Shown: positions 1 through 9,992 of the stretch, piece by piece | How the letters are laid out: each line of letters starts with the position of its first letter | Position numbering within the stretch: the stretch's first letter is position 1 | Assembly (NCBI GenBank): GCA_019188255.1 | Contig: JAETXT010000005.1 | Location: 1,922,001-1,986,000, forward strand | DNA from: Verticillium longisporum | Taxonomy: Eukaryota; Ascomycota; Sordariomycetes; Glomerellales; Plectosphaerellaceae | DNA: 64,000 bases | Direction of reading: 5' to 3' | Translations under genes and position numbers: made by a program | Notes under the pieces: model-generated | The model's input: only the letters and a program-made list of their open reading frames with translations | Told to the model about the DNA's origin: nothing | The model's database searches: none

Positions 1-461
1 CGAAGAGTCGCGTTTCCGCTGATCATTTGTAGCCCGATAGGGAACGGTAGAACTGTTTCCTCGTTCTCTCCAAAGCTTGCTTGGTCAACATGATTCGTTC
101 TGAAAGTGGAAGGTGTATCTCACAAGTAGTAAACGTTCATATAGTACATATCGACAGGCTCGAAAGAATCTGTATGGGGGTCCTGAAAATACAGCTTAGG
201 GAACCAATAAGCACTAAGATCTCCTTTCACCATGGCCGTTGTACATTGAGAAGAGATAAGGTGATGACCGTTCGAGCTAAAACCAAAGTTACTAGCACCC
301 ATAACTGTATGAACGTGGGCTGACGGACCGCCAGGGCTGACAATAGGGTCAACGCGTCCCTCCACAAGTGGGATATTCCAAGTATGGCGAAGCACAGCAA
401 AGTTCGCAAACACAACACATGATTGCAAGATAAGCGAAAGACAGGAAGAACTACAATGCAT
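1..461 (-). CDS. DUF1996 domain protein, 3' part beyond left edge
   Basis: The reverse strand from the ATG at 461 begins with a short hydrophobic signal-peptide-like stretch followed by NFAVLRH. It then carries the DUF1996 landmarks GRVDPIVSPGG, HVHTVMGASNFGF, SQCTTAMVKGDLSAYWFPKLY and YYMNVYY. The frame meets a stop at 120, but a good intron (53..123 on the plus strand; GTGAGA donor, TGTTGAC branch, CAG acceptor) removes it. The frame then continues through ATNDQ to the window edge, giving exons complement(1..52, 124..461). DUF1996 proteins are secreted fungal proteins of unknown function. The C-terminal two thirds lie outside the window. The family call is from memory of its conserved blocks. 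Confidence 0.7.
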
Positions 462-754
462 CGTCGGTAGACATGTTAGCAACTAGAGATACAGAAGACA
501 AGCTTTCAGTATGCATACTAAGCCCCGCATAAGTAACCGCTATGAAATTATAGCCAATTGAGGCTCCATGTAATTTTGGCTTTTCGGGAGCATATTGCTG
601 CAAAGCCTCAATGTTTTCGTAGATGTAGCAGACAAAGCTTGAGAACTCCAGAGTACCATACGTATGGTGGGAACAGTAGTCGCGTAAATAATAATATTAG
701 GGCATAAACTTAGCTGGATGTTTTTTCCATCCTACAGTATAGTATTCTAAGGAC

Positions 755-1454
755 CAGCGCTGCCGTCAATTCAATCAATTCAAATATTAGGGGTGGAATT
801 GACTATTTGATATATTTCGGACTATAGATTTGACTATTTAGATTAATTGACTGGATTTAATACGGTTTAAATCAGTAAATGAAGCTATCGCTAACTAGAT
901 AATACGCATAGAAATGGCTACGGCTCTAGGGGGCTAGGTCTAGAGTCAGGTCTTGGGGACCAGGCAGGCGTTACGCTAGGAATACTTAATAGAAGCTATA
1001 TAGCTATTCTATAGGTATAAGATAGATGAATTCAGCTATCTAGGTAGGTAGGCTACGTAGGCTTAAGTAAGCAGAAGCAGGTTACGTATCTATAGGCAGG
1101 TCACGTGCCTATAGACAGGTCACGTGCCTATAGACAGGTCATGTGCCTATAGACAGGTCACGTGCCTATAGACAGGTCACGTGCCTATAGGTCAGGCCAC
1201 AGGCCAGGCCACAGGCGGCTATAAGGCAGGGCTATAGGGCAGGCCATTCCATTCCGTAATAACGTACAACTCTATTTTTTAATTACATGATCTACCGGAA
1301 TATAGAAATCCCGAGATTTATATATAACTTAATAGTATTTAAATAGTTAATTAATTCGAATAGGGTAATTTAACTATTTAAATCGTGAAATAGATGTGAT
1401 TTGATTAGTTATTTGACTGTTTGAATTGATAGGATTGAATTGACGGCAGCGCTG
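755..1454. mobile_element. hAT-type MITE, copy 1 (700 bp)
   Basis: The element begins CAGCGCTGCCGTCAATTCAA and ends with its reverse complement. Perfect 8-bp target duplications CTAAGGAC flank it (747..754 and 1455..1462). An 8-bp duplication with CAG...CTG termini is typical of the hAT superfamily. The interior is AT-rich and non-coding, with no transposase, and contains six 19-bp units with CACGTG cores (1077..1190). The same element occurs inverted at 2692..3330 and in the same orientation at 28400..29061. Confidence 0.9.
1077..1190. repeat. 19-bp tandem array inside hAT MITE copy 1
   Basis: Six consecutive 19-bp units with consensus ACAGGTCACGTGCCTATAG. Four units carry an intact CACGTG palindrome; the first (TTACGTAT) and the fourth (TCATGTGC) carry transitions. 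The other copies carry 5, 4 and 2 full units. Confidence 0.9.
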
Positions 1455-2060
1455 CTAAGGACTACTAATAATAGGATGGGTTTCGATCTCTTCCTCATCT
1501 TCAAATAGTCTATTCTCTGCTTCAATTCTTTTATCGGATTGCCTATCGTCAAACCCGTCTTCCTGGAACTGCTGGAGGGTTGCTAGCTTAGTCACAAGTA
1601 CCTTGATATCATTCATGAGTTCTTGTTTCTCTTGTTTTAAGTCACGAACCGAGACCTCAAGATTAGATCTCTCTATGAATGAATCCGAGGAAATACTTTC
1701 GAAGTCCGAAGTTCGATAAGTCTCCTGCTTCATGACTGGAGAGGCTCACCCCTGTGCTTCATCAGGTGGCGCATTCGTACTCAAACTAGCGACTATGACC
1801 TCAACGCCATGGTTTTCTATTGGACCGGATGCAACAGTGTCTAGACATGATATACCCAGGATGGCTATAGAAGCTTCAAGGTCTTCTTGTCTGAGCACTG
1901 CAGATATTTGATGCGGATATTCAGGTGCCACTGTAGTTTGATGTGAATCCAGGATGGCCTTCATTTGCCTCAATTCCTCCGAGTTTAAAGGTTTGAGACT
2001 AGAGAAATACAGAATTTCTAGATGGATTGAACTTCTATTCGTATACTGTGCAGACATCAT
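1455..2060 (-). other. Two short unrecognised reading frames (104 and 92 codons)
   Basis: Reverse-strand frames run 2060..1746 and 1733..1455, only 12 bp apart, so they may be exons or a broken version of one gene. The second is Glu/Lys/Asp-rich with a probable coiled coil (SVRDLKQEKQELMNDIKVLV). Its stop codon lies inside the right target duplication of MITE copy 1, so the MITE landed at the very end of this frame. I do not recognise a family, and this could be non-coding. Confidence 0.25.
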
Positions 2061-2691
2061 ATCGGTTAATAGACATAGTGCCTATTGCTAGATGGTGGAC
2101 TATGAACCGTCTATTTAAGGTTATGGATGATAGTAAATGCCCAAAAGTAGACAATTGAGACGTGCAAACTAGCTGGGACACTAAAATACTGCTGACTACT
2201 TATTTTGCTAAAACCAAATATGAAGAACACTCAAGCAACACTGTACAATACTGCAGACTAGATTCGTGATTGTGGCGCGATACACATCCCCATAGTTGAC
2301 TTGAAGTATTGGAATCTCTTCAAGCCCTCTTAGCAATGTGAAAATTGGGAAAGTCAATGCAGCAAGTGAAAGAAAAAATAGTACGCTAATTATTGACGAT
2401 AGGAGAGATGGAATTTTCAAAATGAATAGTTTCAGTGTCAGCAAGAAAATCAGAAGGGATACAACACCCATAACAAGCCGACAACGATCAAAGTCTCAAG
2501 GTTAGGAAGTTTCGACAGGAGACGTTCCAGATTGTCTGCGCTTCCCTAAAACTGTTTCAGAGGCGCTACCAGTTCAAGACCCTTAGCAGGGAGCGAGCGA
2601 CACAAGGCGTCAACACAAATTGACTTTGTACCAAGTGAGACTTCGTTGGGAAGGGTTTGGCTGATAATCGAGTTGCCTTGTGATATAGCAT

Positions 2692-3330
2692 CAGCGCTGC
2701 CGTCAATTCAATCCTATTAATTCAAACAATTAAATAACTAATCAAATCACACCTATTTCACGATTTAAATAGTTAAATTACCCTATTCAAATTAATTAAC
2801 TATTTAAATACTATTAAATTATATATAAATCTCCGGATTTCTATATTCTAGTAGATTATATAATTAAAAAATAGAGTTATACGTTATTACGGAATGGAAT
2901 AGCCTGACCTATAGGCACGTAACCTATCTATAGGTACGTGACCTGTCTATAGGCACGTGACCTGTCTATAGGCACGTGACCTGTCTATAGGCACGTGACC
3001 TGCTTCTACTTACTTAAGCCTACGTAGCCTACCTACCTAGATAGCTAAATTCATCTATCTTATACCTATAGAATAGCTATATAGCTTCTATTAAGTATTC
3101 CTAGCGTAACGCCTAACTGGTCCCTAAGACCTAACTCTAGACCTAGCCCCCTAGAGCCGTAGCTATTTCTATACGTATTATCTAAGGTAGTTAGTAATAG
3201 CTTCATTTACTACTTCAAACTATATTAAATCCAGTTAATTAATCTAAATAGTTAAATCTATAGTCCGAAATATATCAAATAGTCAATTCCACCCCTGATA
3301 TTTGAATTGGTTGAATTGACGGCAGCGCTG
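2692..3330. mobile_element. hAT-type MITE, copy 2 (639 bp, inverted)
   Basis: Same termini as copy 1 (CAGCGCTG palindrome followed by CCGTCAATTCAA), in reverse orientation. Perfect 8-bp duplications TATAGCAT flank it (2684..2691 and 3331..3338). The interior carries five 19-bp CACGTG units at 2909..3003. It interrupts the reverse-strand membrane-protein frame described separately. Confidence 0.9.
2909..3003. repeat. 19-bp tandem array inside hAT MITE copy 2
   Basis: Five consecutive 19-bp units (CTATAGGCACGTGACCTGT, the reverse complement of the copy 1 unit). Four retain CACGTGAC or TACGTGAC; the outermost is CACGTAAC. Confidence 0.9.
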
Positions 3331-3440
3331 TATAGCATTGCTAGCAATACTCGGTGCAGCGCTTTGTATTACCGTCGCTACTGTGTCTACAACATCATTT
3401 AAGGGGTTTTTAAGCTCTCGCTTTTCATTGACCTGAAACT

Positions 3441-4905
3441 ATTAAACAGTTTCAGTGAACTGACATAGCAGATTGATGTGTGACGCGTACTAATATTGTG
3501 AACAGGCCTTCTTTCCCGCTGTTTGCCTTAGATAAGACTCTAGAGCAAAATGTAATGATGGCTGTCGAACAGCCTATATAAATAAGCGTACAGCCCATTA
3601 AAACCGGATTCGTAAGCATGCTAAGTAAGATTATTAATGGGCTTTTCACGTTAATAGAACTGCTAGAATGAGGACTACTATACTATACTGAGTATTTATA
3701 GAAGGCTTTCATTTTAAGAAGCAATATATAGCTTTAAAAAATCTGAAAACTAGTTTTACTTTCACGTTATAATGGTGCTAGTAATGATGAAGCAATGGCG
3801 GCGTTATTAGGTAAATAAGCACTAACTCATAGCTTAGCCTCTCCCAGTTCTATCAACATAGATCCATGAAAGCCATATATAGTCCTAAAAGACTACAAAG
3901 AAGTATGACTGTTTTGATCACTTTGAACATAGATAGTGAGACCCAGAAAATGGCCGCCACATATACGACATTTTTAAAGCTCGAAATCGATACTCTGATG
4001 ACTCTTTGCAAGTCCTTGAGCGTCTTAATTGAAGTTAAGTGCTGACGCAACGAATAGAGGGGATAATTTTTCCATATCACGAAAGTAACGACGAGGATTT
4101 TCCAGTGAAACACGCAGACTAGAAACGTCAGTGTAATCAAGTAGGTCTCATGGTATTTCTGCAAGTTTCGTCTTATACGGTGTTGGGTAGTTGATGGGGG
4201 CGATAAGGTTAGCCTCCTCGGATCAATAAACGGATAATTCTCGTACATGAGGAAGAGTTTTATTAGTAGCTTTATCTGCAAAGCAGGATTCAAAGCCGAC
4301 TCATAATAGGTCAGAAACCAAAAATCCAGTCAGGACAGCAGGCAATTATAAGATATAAACGTAAAGAAAGCGCCTCAGCAAACCGAACGTTTACTCTTCC
4401 ATAGAAACATTAGTTACAAACAGCTCTTATATAGCAGCGTCTTCTTAAAGTTCTTTGATTTGAATAGCTATTTGAAGATGAATGGCCCCGATATGACCTT
4501 CCATAACAAGCCTCGTCTTCTATATCATCCAATGTTATGTCTATTCCGTCCGCCGTTATGGCAAACGAGATACGACCTGTGTCCTGGCGAACGACATCAA
4601 GCGTTTACTCTGATTCCTTCCAATTGGAAGACAGACCTGGCGGGCAGCAAGCATCTGTATCCAATGACGGCACTGTAAAGACACTGGCATTTTAATTGGC
4701 CAAGGATCCGTCACTGTATTCTGTACGATGCCATGTGACAATTGGTGGGTGATGGCTTGAGTCGATGTGATAAATACCGCGCATTGCCCTGAGTGTCGCC
4801 TGGAGCCAACATCGCACTTGTCCAACTCACCTGACGCACCCCTTATGTCAACTTGATATTCTCTCAAACTACTTCGAATCGAGCTCCTGGTATCGAAAAC
4901 TAAGA
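3441..4905. other. AT-rich stretch with one hydrophobic unrecognised frame
   Basis: A 146-codon reverse-strand frame (4293..3853) encodes at least two or three hydrophobic segments (YLITLTFLVCVFHWKILVV, VVYVAAIFWVSLSMF, VILLCSLLGLYMAFM). It may be a small membrane protein or a relic related to the decayed gene downstream. A further 65-codon frame lies at 3649..3452. I recognise no family and see no clear intron structure, so both are left as uncertain. Confidence 0.25.
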
Positions 4906-5099
4906 ATGTCTCAATGCGAAACCTGTGACGGCAAACGCGTCGTGAACGGCATCCCGTGCCCTACCTGTAGCGGCAAGCCATCCTGACGCACCTCAGCATC
5001 TCAGGGTGAGTAATCCTAGGTTGTTGGTGTCGCGGCCCGGCAGCGGCTAATCAAAGCATCCACAGGCGAGACAAAGACCAGAGCATGTAGATCGTGTTA
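4906..5099 (+). other. Possible small CxxC-repeat zinc-knuckle gene with in-frame stop and 60-bp intron
   Basis: The ATG at 4906 opens a 26-residue frame containing CETCDGK and CPTCSGK, two CxxCxGx knuckles like those of DnaJ-type zinc fingers, ending at TGA 4984..4986. Downstream is a textbook intron (5006..5065; GTGAGT donor, GGCTAATC branch, CACAG acceptor). After splicing, the same frame carries a third knuckle (ACRSCYG) before a stop at about 5099. Either the peptide is really 26 residues with an intron in its 3' UTR, or a TGA has arisen in a longer three-knuckle protein. The intron phase and repeated motif favour a once-coding sequence. Confidence 0.35.
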
Positions 5100-5866
5100 T
5101 GGATAGGTTACGGCGCAATGGACATCAGCTCCTCCTGAGCCGTTTCTATTGGTCTGTGCAAATGAGTGATGCGCCAACGGTCGCTGTAATCGAAGAAACG
5201 GAGCTACGGGAGATTGGGGGGGTGTGGATGGAGAATTGATTCCCAGTACATATACCTTCGAGTCCCAAGTCTCACCCGTGCATGTGACATTGAAATACGA
5301 TGAAAAGCAGAGCTGGAGTGGGAGGAGCGGGGGCAGTCGAAGAAGCTCCACAAGTTCCCAATCGAAGTCTATTACATGCTGGGCACAGACCACTAGTCCT
5401 GGAGGGACAAGTGACTGGTTGTACTTTCGAACGGATCGTGCTTGGAACGGAGCGCGCGGACGATCCTCCCACAATCCGAGATGGACCCACCTGTCGCAAC
5501 TACCCCGTTGAAGATCATCTCCCTCGGTAGGCCTCCTGATGACGGCAAGCTAGCGCAAGTCCGATGCCCACCGGACGGCGGCGGCATCCGTGGCCTCTGC
5601 CTACTCATCCATCCTAGAGGGCATGATGGAGTGCATCCGCAAGGCAGAGAACCATTACTCCACCCCGAGAACGTGCGACGGGTTCGACCTCATCAGTGGG
5701 CACAAGCACAGGCCGGTGGGAGACTTGTTGTTTGAAAGGGTTGACACCCACGAATTGGTCATTGTAGTTACAAGGCTCAACATACTGATCTGTCCCAGCT
5801 TTCACTCGTCGGGCATCTAGGTCTCGTGCGGCGGTGGACGAATTGTAATATCTTTCCAATCAGTCT
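5100..5866. other. Intergenic, no supported gene
   Basis: Several overlapping frames of 60-125 codons lie on both strands, none with recognisable domains, consistent splicing or codon bias. I see nothing else in this stretch. Confidence 0.5.
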
Positions 5867-8246
5867 TCACTCCAAGTCCTGCCGCTGTTCCCGGAACCTT
5901 TCTCGTATCTGAGAGTAGAGCCTTTCGTCCTCCTGTTCCCATGGCTTGTCCCTGGGGAAGACAGTCGTTCGCAGCCCGTTTAATAGCGGGATGAGTGGCT
6001 CGTAGTATGGCGTGACATTATCAGTGATTGTCTTCATGAAGATTGCTTCCTTTGCGACAACGCCCAGCTTCATTCCGGCCAGCTCCTCTGGGTCGACGAA
6101 GTTCCACTTGTCAAATCTCGGGACGACTCTGCTTTCATCCGGCCCGTTATAATGGATGCATATCCAGAACAAGACCCAGAAGAATGATTCAAGATCGTGC
6201 ATGAACGAATGTTGCTCGCCTAGAAGCGCACCGATCGCCATGAAAGCTCTTGTGCCCGTCTTGCCCCTTGCCCCCGACGCACCGTCTCGTTGCTCTTTGA
6301 TGGCGAGATCAAGGTCGATCAAAAATGATGGCCAAGAGGATTTAGTGTTGTCCTCATTAATCATGAGATTGCCGATCGAGATGTCTCTATGGAGCAAGCC
6401 TGCCTTGTGCAAGGACTCATGCCCCTCAACGCAGCCCTCCAGCGCAGCAAGCAAAACCGATCGGGAGCTTGCCTTGTAGATGGCTGTTCCGTAGTCGCGC
6501 AGGATGACGCGCCTGTGTATCCGATTGGGGATGGCATCGTTGCTCGTCTTTGTTGGTGACGCCGAACAAGACCGTTTACCAGGCGGCACGGGGGCGCCGG
6601 TCTGGCTCGATGACCGCTTCACGCCAACGGTGCTGCTCCGACCTGTTCGTCGAGGTCCTGTCGTACTTATGCTCCCAGAAATGACCGAACGTTCCGGCCG
6701 ATAGTTCCTCGCCTCTGTAACGTTCAGTCCCCTTCGAACATTACCTCGGATGTCGTCAACTTCACCCCGAACAACCACATTCTCATGGTGGTAGTGCCGA
6801 GCGACGTTAATTACACCCTTGCTAGCTGCCTCTTTAAGCAACTCGCCTTCTTCGTCACGCTCCGGGTATTGCCACGAGTCCTTGACCACGAGTTTAATTT
6901 GTGAGTCTTCTTCGCGATGAGCTTTCCAGCATGTCGTTGCCCGGCCAGCGATACAGGGCGCGCGTTTCATCAATTTTTCAATAACGAGTCGCTCTGCCTT
7001 ACCGTTCCGTGTAATATTGATGACCCGTTTGCCATCTTCTGCAGTGATCGAAGGGTCAAAGCCAAGATCTTCCTCGTCCATCCAGAGGAATCCAAGGACC
7101 GTTGATACGAATTGCAGTCCGTCATGGTTTATGTCGAACTGTTCGGATGCGATCCCCCCCAGCCGGTCAAACATCCATATTCTCATGAGCGACCCGCAGA
7201 TGGTAAAGCCTAAGACGAAGCGACGGGTATCTTGAGCAGTGAGAACTTCCCTCGCGTACCTCCCCAAGTCGAGCCATGCTTTGGAGGCGATGTCGGCAGA
7301 TGGGTTGCTCTTTAACTCTCCGGGGACGAGTATCTGCGACCAGCGACATCGAGAGTCGCTTCTTGCCTGGGGGTCGTTCACGAACCCGATGTCCAGCTTG
7401 CGTTCTGCGGTAGAACCTTGGATCGGCTTATTAGGTTGTGCCAACGGTCTTCGATGGGCCAGAGTGGGCCTGAATGACTCTGCGAATGCCGCCAGCTTTT
7501 CGCTTATATCGGCGAACCAGCTAAGCACGCTATCTTGGTTCGCATCGTTCGGCCATCCGGACCAACCTCCACGAAAGAGAGGGTTACTGCCTTCTTCACA
7601 CTTCTGGAAGATTGACCGAGACGCTGTATCAAGATCGACCACGCGTCCGAAAAATGCCTTGTGGAAACCAGGGAGCCCGACATACATAGTGCCGAGCTCT
7701 TCCCTGAGTACAACGTCCACGTACTTGCGATGCTCAGACGAGTTCGCGAAGCCACTCGTGTTGCGGAGCCATGGGGTCTGTTGGAGCGAGGATGCTATCG
7801 ATCGGGGGGGCGGTGTAGACTCGGCAACGGCATTACAAACGTGATCCCAGAGGAGCGCATCGTCGAGATTGTCGGTAAGCGCTGAGCTCAAGAGAGGCCT
7901 GATCCTGTCGAAGTTGTAGTCGTCGGAGACAATAGCTGCGTTCAGGGTCAACAGGTCGCTGAAGATATGCTTTCCGCTCGTCTTGGAACGAAGTTGGCGT
8001 GCTGCAGGGAGAATCTGTAACGTCGAGAGAAGGACAAGGGCAATGTTCTGGAGTTCTGCTAAAAGTCAGCAGTGTGGGATCAAGGAGTGGGATTGAATCA
8101 CCATCGTGGTCAAGCTTCTCCAGCGCTGCTGGATGGGCGGGAATGCTGCGGTTCGCACAAATGGACTTAAATGAAGCATCAAAGGCCTCGAGGCCTTTTC
8201 CGATGGGGTTCTTCTGGATGATCTGCGGCCAAGGTCGATCTGCCAT
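5867..8246 (-). CDS. FunK1-type fungal protein kinase
   Basis: The ATG is at 8246 (MADRPWPQ). One 43-bp intron at 8059..8101 (GTGATT donor, GCTGAC branch just before TTTTAG) joins complement(5867..8058, 8102..8246) into 778 codons. The C-terminal half carries the kinase landmarks LHRDISIGNLMI (HRD catalytic loop), LIDLDLAI (DFG equivalent, here DLD) and GTRAFMAIGALL (activation segment end). The N-terminal half is the long extension typical of FunK1 kinases, with VVRGEVDDIRG and a basic Ser-rich insert. FunK1 kinases are expanded in filamentous fungi and are usually of unknown substrate. No frame break is seen. The neighbouring mobile element and P450 suggest an accessory patch. Confidence 0.85.
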
Positions 8247-8399
8247 AGTGGACGCGTCGTTTATGAGAAAGTGTTGTCAGGTGGGGAGAACCGCCGCGTC
8301 GCATCATGTACCGAGGAGCCGTTGGCGCCAGCCTCGGGTCGTGGCGCTACATCGCGGCTCAGATGAGCCCACGTGACTTCGCGTATGCCTGCGAGGAAG

Positions 8400-9459
8400 G
8401 AGGACGGTTATTTGCTCGGCCCTTGTTGGTTATTTGCTCTGCCCAACAGGGGGAAAGCCACGAACATAGCTCCACCACTAAAATTAGCTATAGCGTCGAT
8501 GTACCTATCCTTTTCTCTTATATACTCGAGTCTCTCGATGATTTGAGAGTAGAAGACTAGCTATAACTAGCTAATAGACTAGCGTAGGGCTAGTTAGCAG
8601 CCCCTGAAGCTCTATAATTGCTCTATCTATCTACTAAATTATTAACCCCCTCTAATATAATAATAGTACTAAAAGCAACTATCGCTAGTAATAGGGAGGG
8701 TTCTAAATTAGGGTTAGGAATACCTAAATAGTCTCGTTTAGATATTATAGGAGAGTGGATATTTAGGCTTTCTAGGTTGCTTAGAGAGAACCTATAGGCT
8801 GAAATGGGTTAACCTAATAACCTATAGAATTTATATAGGTATTTTAGGTTAACCTAATTAAACTTATAGGTTCTCTCTAGGTAGAAGCTAGGGTCTATAT
8901 ATAGCCTATGCTCTTTAGGATATTATATTAATAGGGCATTAAATAGGGTATAAGGTACTCTAATAGGTATATAATAATATTACTATATTACTAGACCTAA
9001 AAATACCTAGGCCCTACTACCTATTTAGGTTTAGATTTTCTTTTAAGTAGCCTATTTCAGCCTAAAAACCTATTCAGGTAATAGAGTAATAGGTTTTTAG
9101 GGCTTTAGGTTCTTACGCTAAGTTTCTAGGTGCCTAATAGGTCAGAATCTTTAAGTATTCCTAAGCCTATTCTAAATAGCCTCTAATTAAGCCCAATTCA
9201 GCGTTTACCGTAGTCTTTCCGATATCCTATTTTATAATGCAAAGAAATTAGCACTAGCTGCATCAGGGCCGCTAAGGGCTGCCAATGGCCGTTGAGCGAC
9301 TCGCTTGCTTCGCTATTCTGTCGAGTGACTCGAGTGTATAAGAGAAAAGGATAGGTATATCGACGCTACAGCTAATTTTAGTAGTGGAGCTATGTTCGTG
9401 GCTTTCCCCCTGTTGGGCAGAGCAAATAACCAACAAGGGCCAAGCAAATAACCGTCCTC
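8400..9459. mobile_element. Mutator-like (MULE-type) non-autonomous element, 1060 bp
   Basis: Long terminal inverted repeats of about 138 bp (8400..8537 and 9322..9459) begin GAGGACGGTTATTTGCT. They match except for a few transitions. A perfect 9-bp duplication GCGAGGAAG flanks the element (8391..8399 and 9460..9468). Long repeats with a 9-bp duplication are the Mutator signature. Each arm contains the motif GGTTATTTGCTC twice, about 20 bp apart. The interior is AT-rich with many AGGTTAACCTA-like palindromes and no transposase frame. Confidence 0.85.
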
Positions 9460-9468
9460 GCGAGGAAG

Positions 9469-9992
9469 ACTCTGTCGCGACTCTGGTCATTACTCACTGC
9501 CACGAATTAGTAAGAAGGACCTTCCTCGCCTACCGACTCGGACATCCTCCTGGCTTCTTGCCTCCTCTTTCAGCTGAGAAAGCTCCCTCGCTCGTGCCGT
9601 CTTCTCTCGCCAACCGCTCGGCCGTCTCCACCAGCTGCTCATAGGCCCAGACCCCGATTCTCCCTTGGCGGCCACAGAGTTGCTAGCCTTCTTAGTAAGC
9701 TAAAACCGAAAGCATGGGATTCCTTGGGACCAATTCCGCTCCATGGTGAAACATCTCGATTAGGTCGGCCTCGTCAGTGCTCTACAGGAGAAGATTATGT
9801 CTTGCACTTGAAGATGGCGATGCAATCGACGAACGTTTTGTAGGTGTTGCCGAGCACGCCGAGACAGGTTCGGTCTGGAATGGTCTCAGCTGCGTCGTGA
9901 TTGGCGCGATTTCCTTCAGGCGGGATGGTAAGGTTGTGGCGGCTGCATATGAAACCATCTTTCTCAAAAGCTGACTAGGTGAACTTCCGCAG
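9469..9992. other. Region where the P450 5' end would be expected
   Basis: A plausible intron (9928..9992; GTAAGG donor, GCTGACT branch, CGCAG acceptor) precedes the first recognisable P450 exon. The frame that would join in phase has a stop at 9898, and I cannot find the membrane anchor or a convincing start. This stretch lies directly next to the Mutator-like element. Confidence 0.4.

Larger units (their letters stand above)
2208..3440 (-). pseudogene. Decayed fungal multi-pass membrane protein split by hAT MITE copy 2
   Basis: On the reverse strand a frame upstream of the MITE (VDTVATVIQSAAPSIASNAI, about 3395..3331) continues without shift after the element and one duplication are removed, into SQGNSIISQTLPNEVSLGTK and CVDALCRSLP. 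That block (SLGTK...C...C..LP) recalls an uncharacterised fungal membrane-protein family. Downstream there is an in-frame stop (KQF*GSADN), then a one-base frame change near 2471. After it comes a strongly hydrophobic stretch ending near 2208 with several probable membrane segments (VVSLLIFLLTLKLFI, VLFFLSLAALTFPIF). Three independent lesions support pseudogene status. Function is unknown. Confidence 0.5.

Noticed and set aside
1455..2060. The two short frames as exons of a coiled-coil gene
   Set aside because: The 12-bp gap is too short for an intron and no family is recognisable, so only an uncertain region is listed.
7239..7844. 201-codon frame antisense to the FunK1 kinase
   Set aside because: Shadow frame of the kinase gene.
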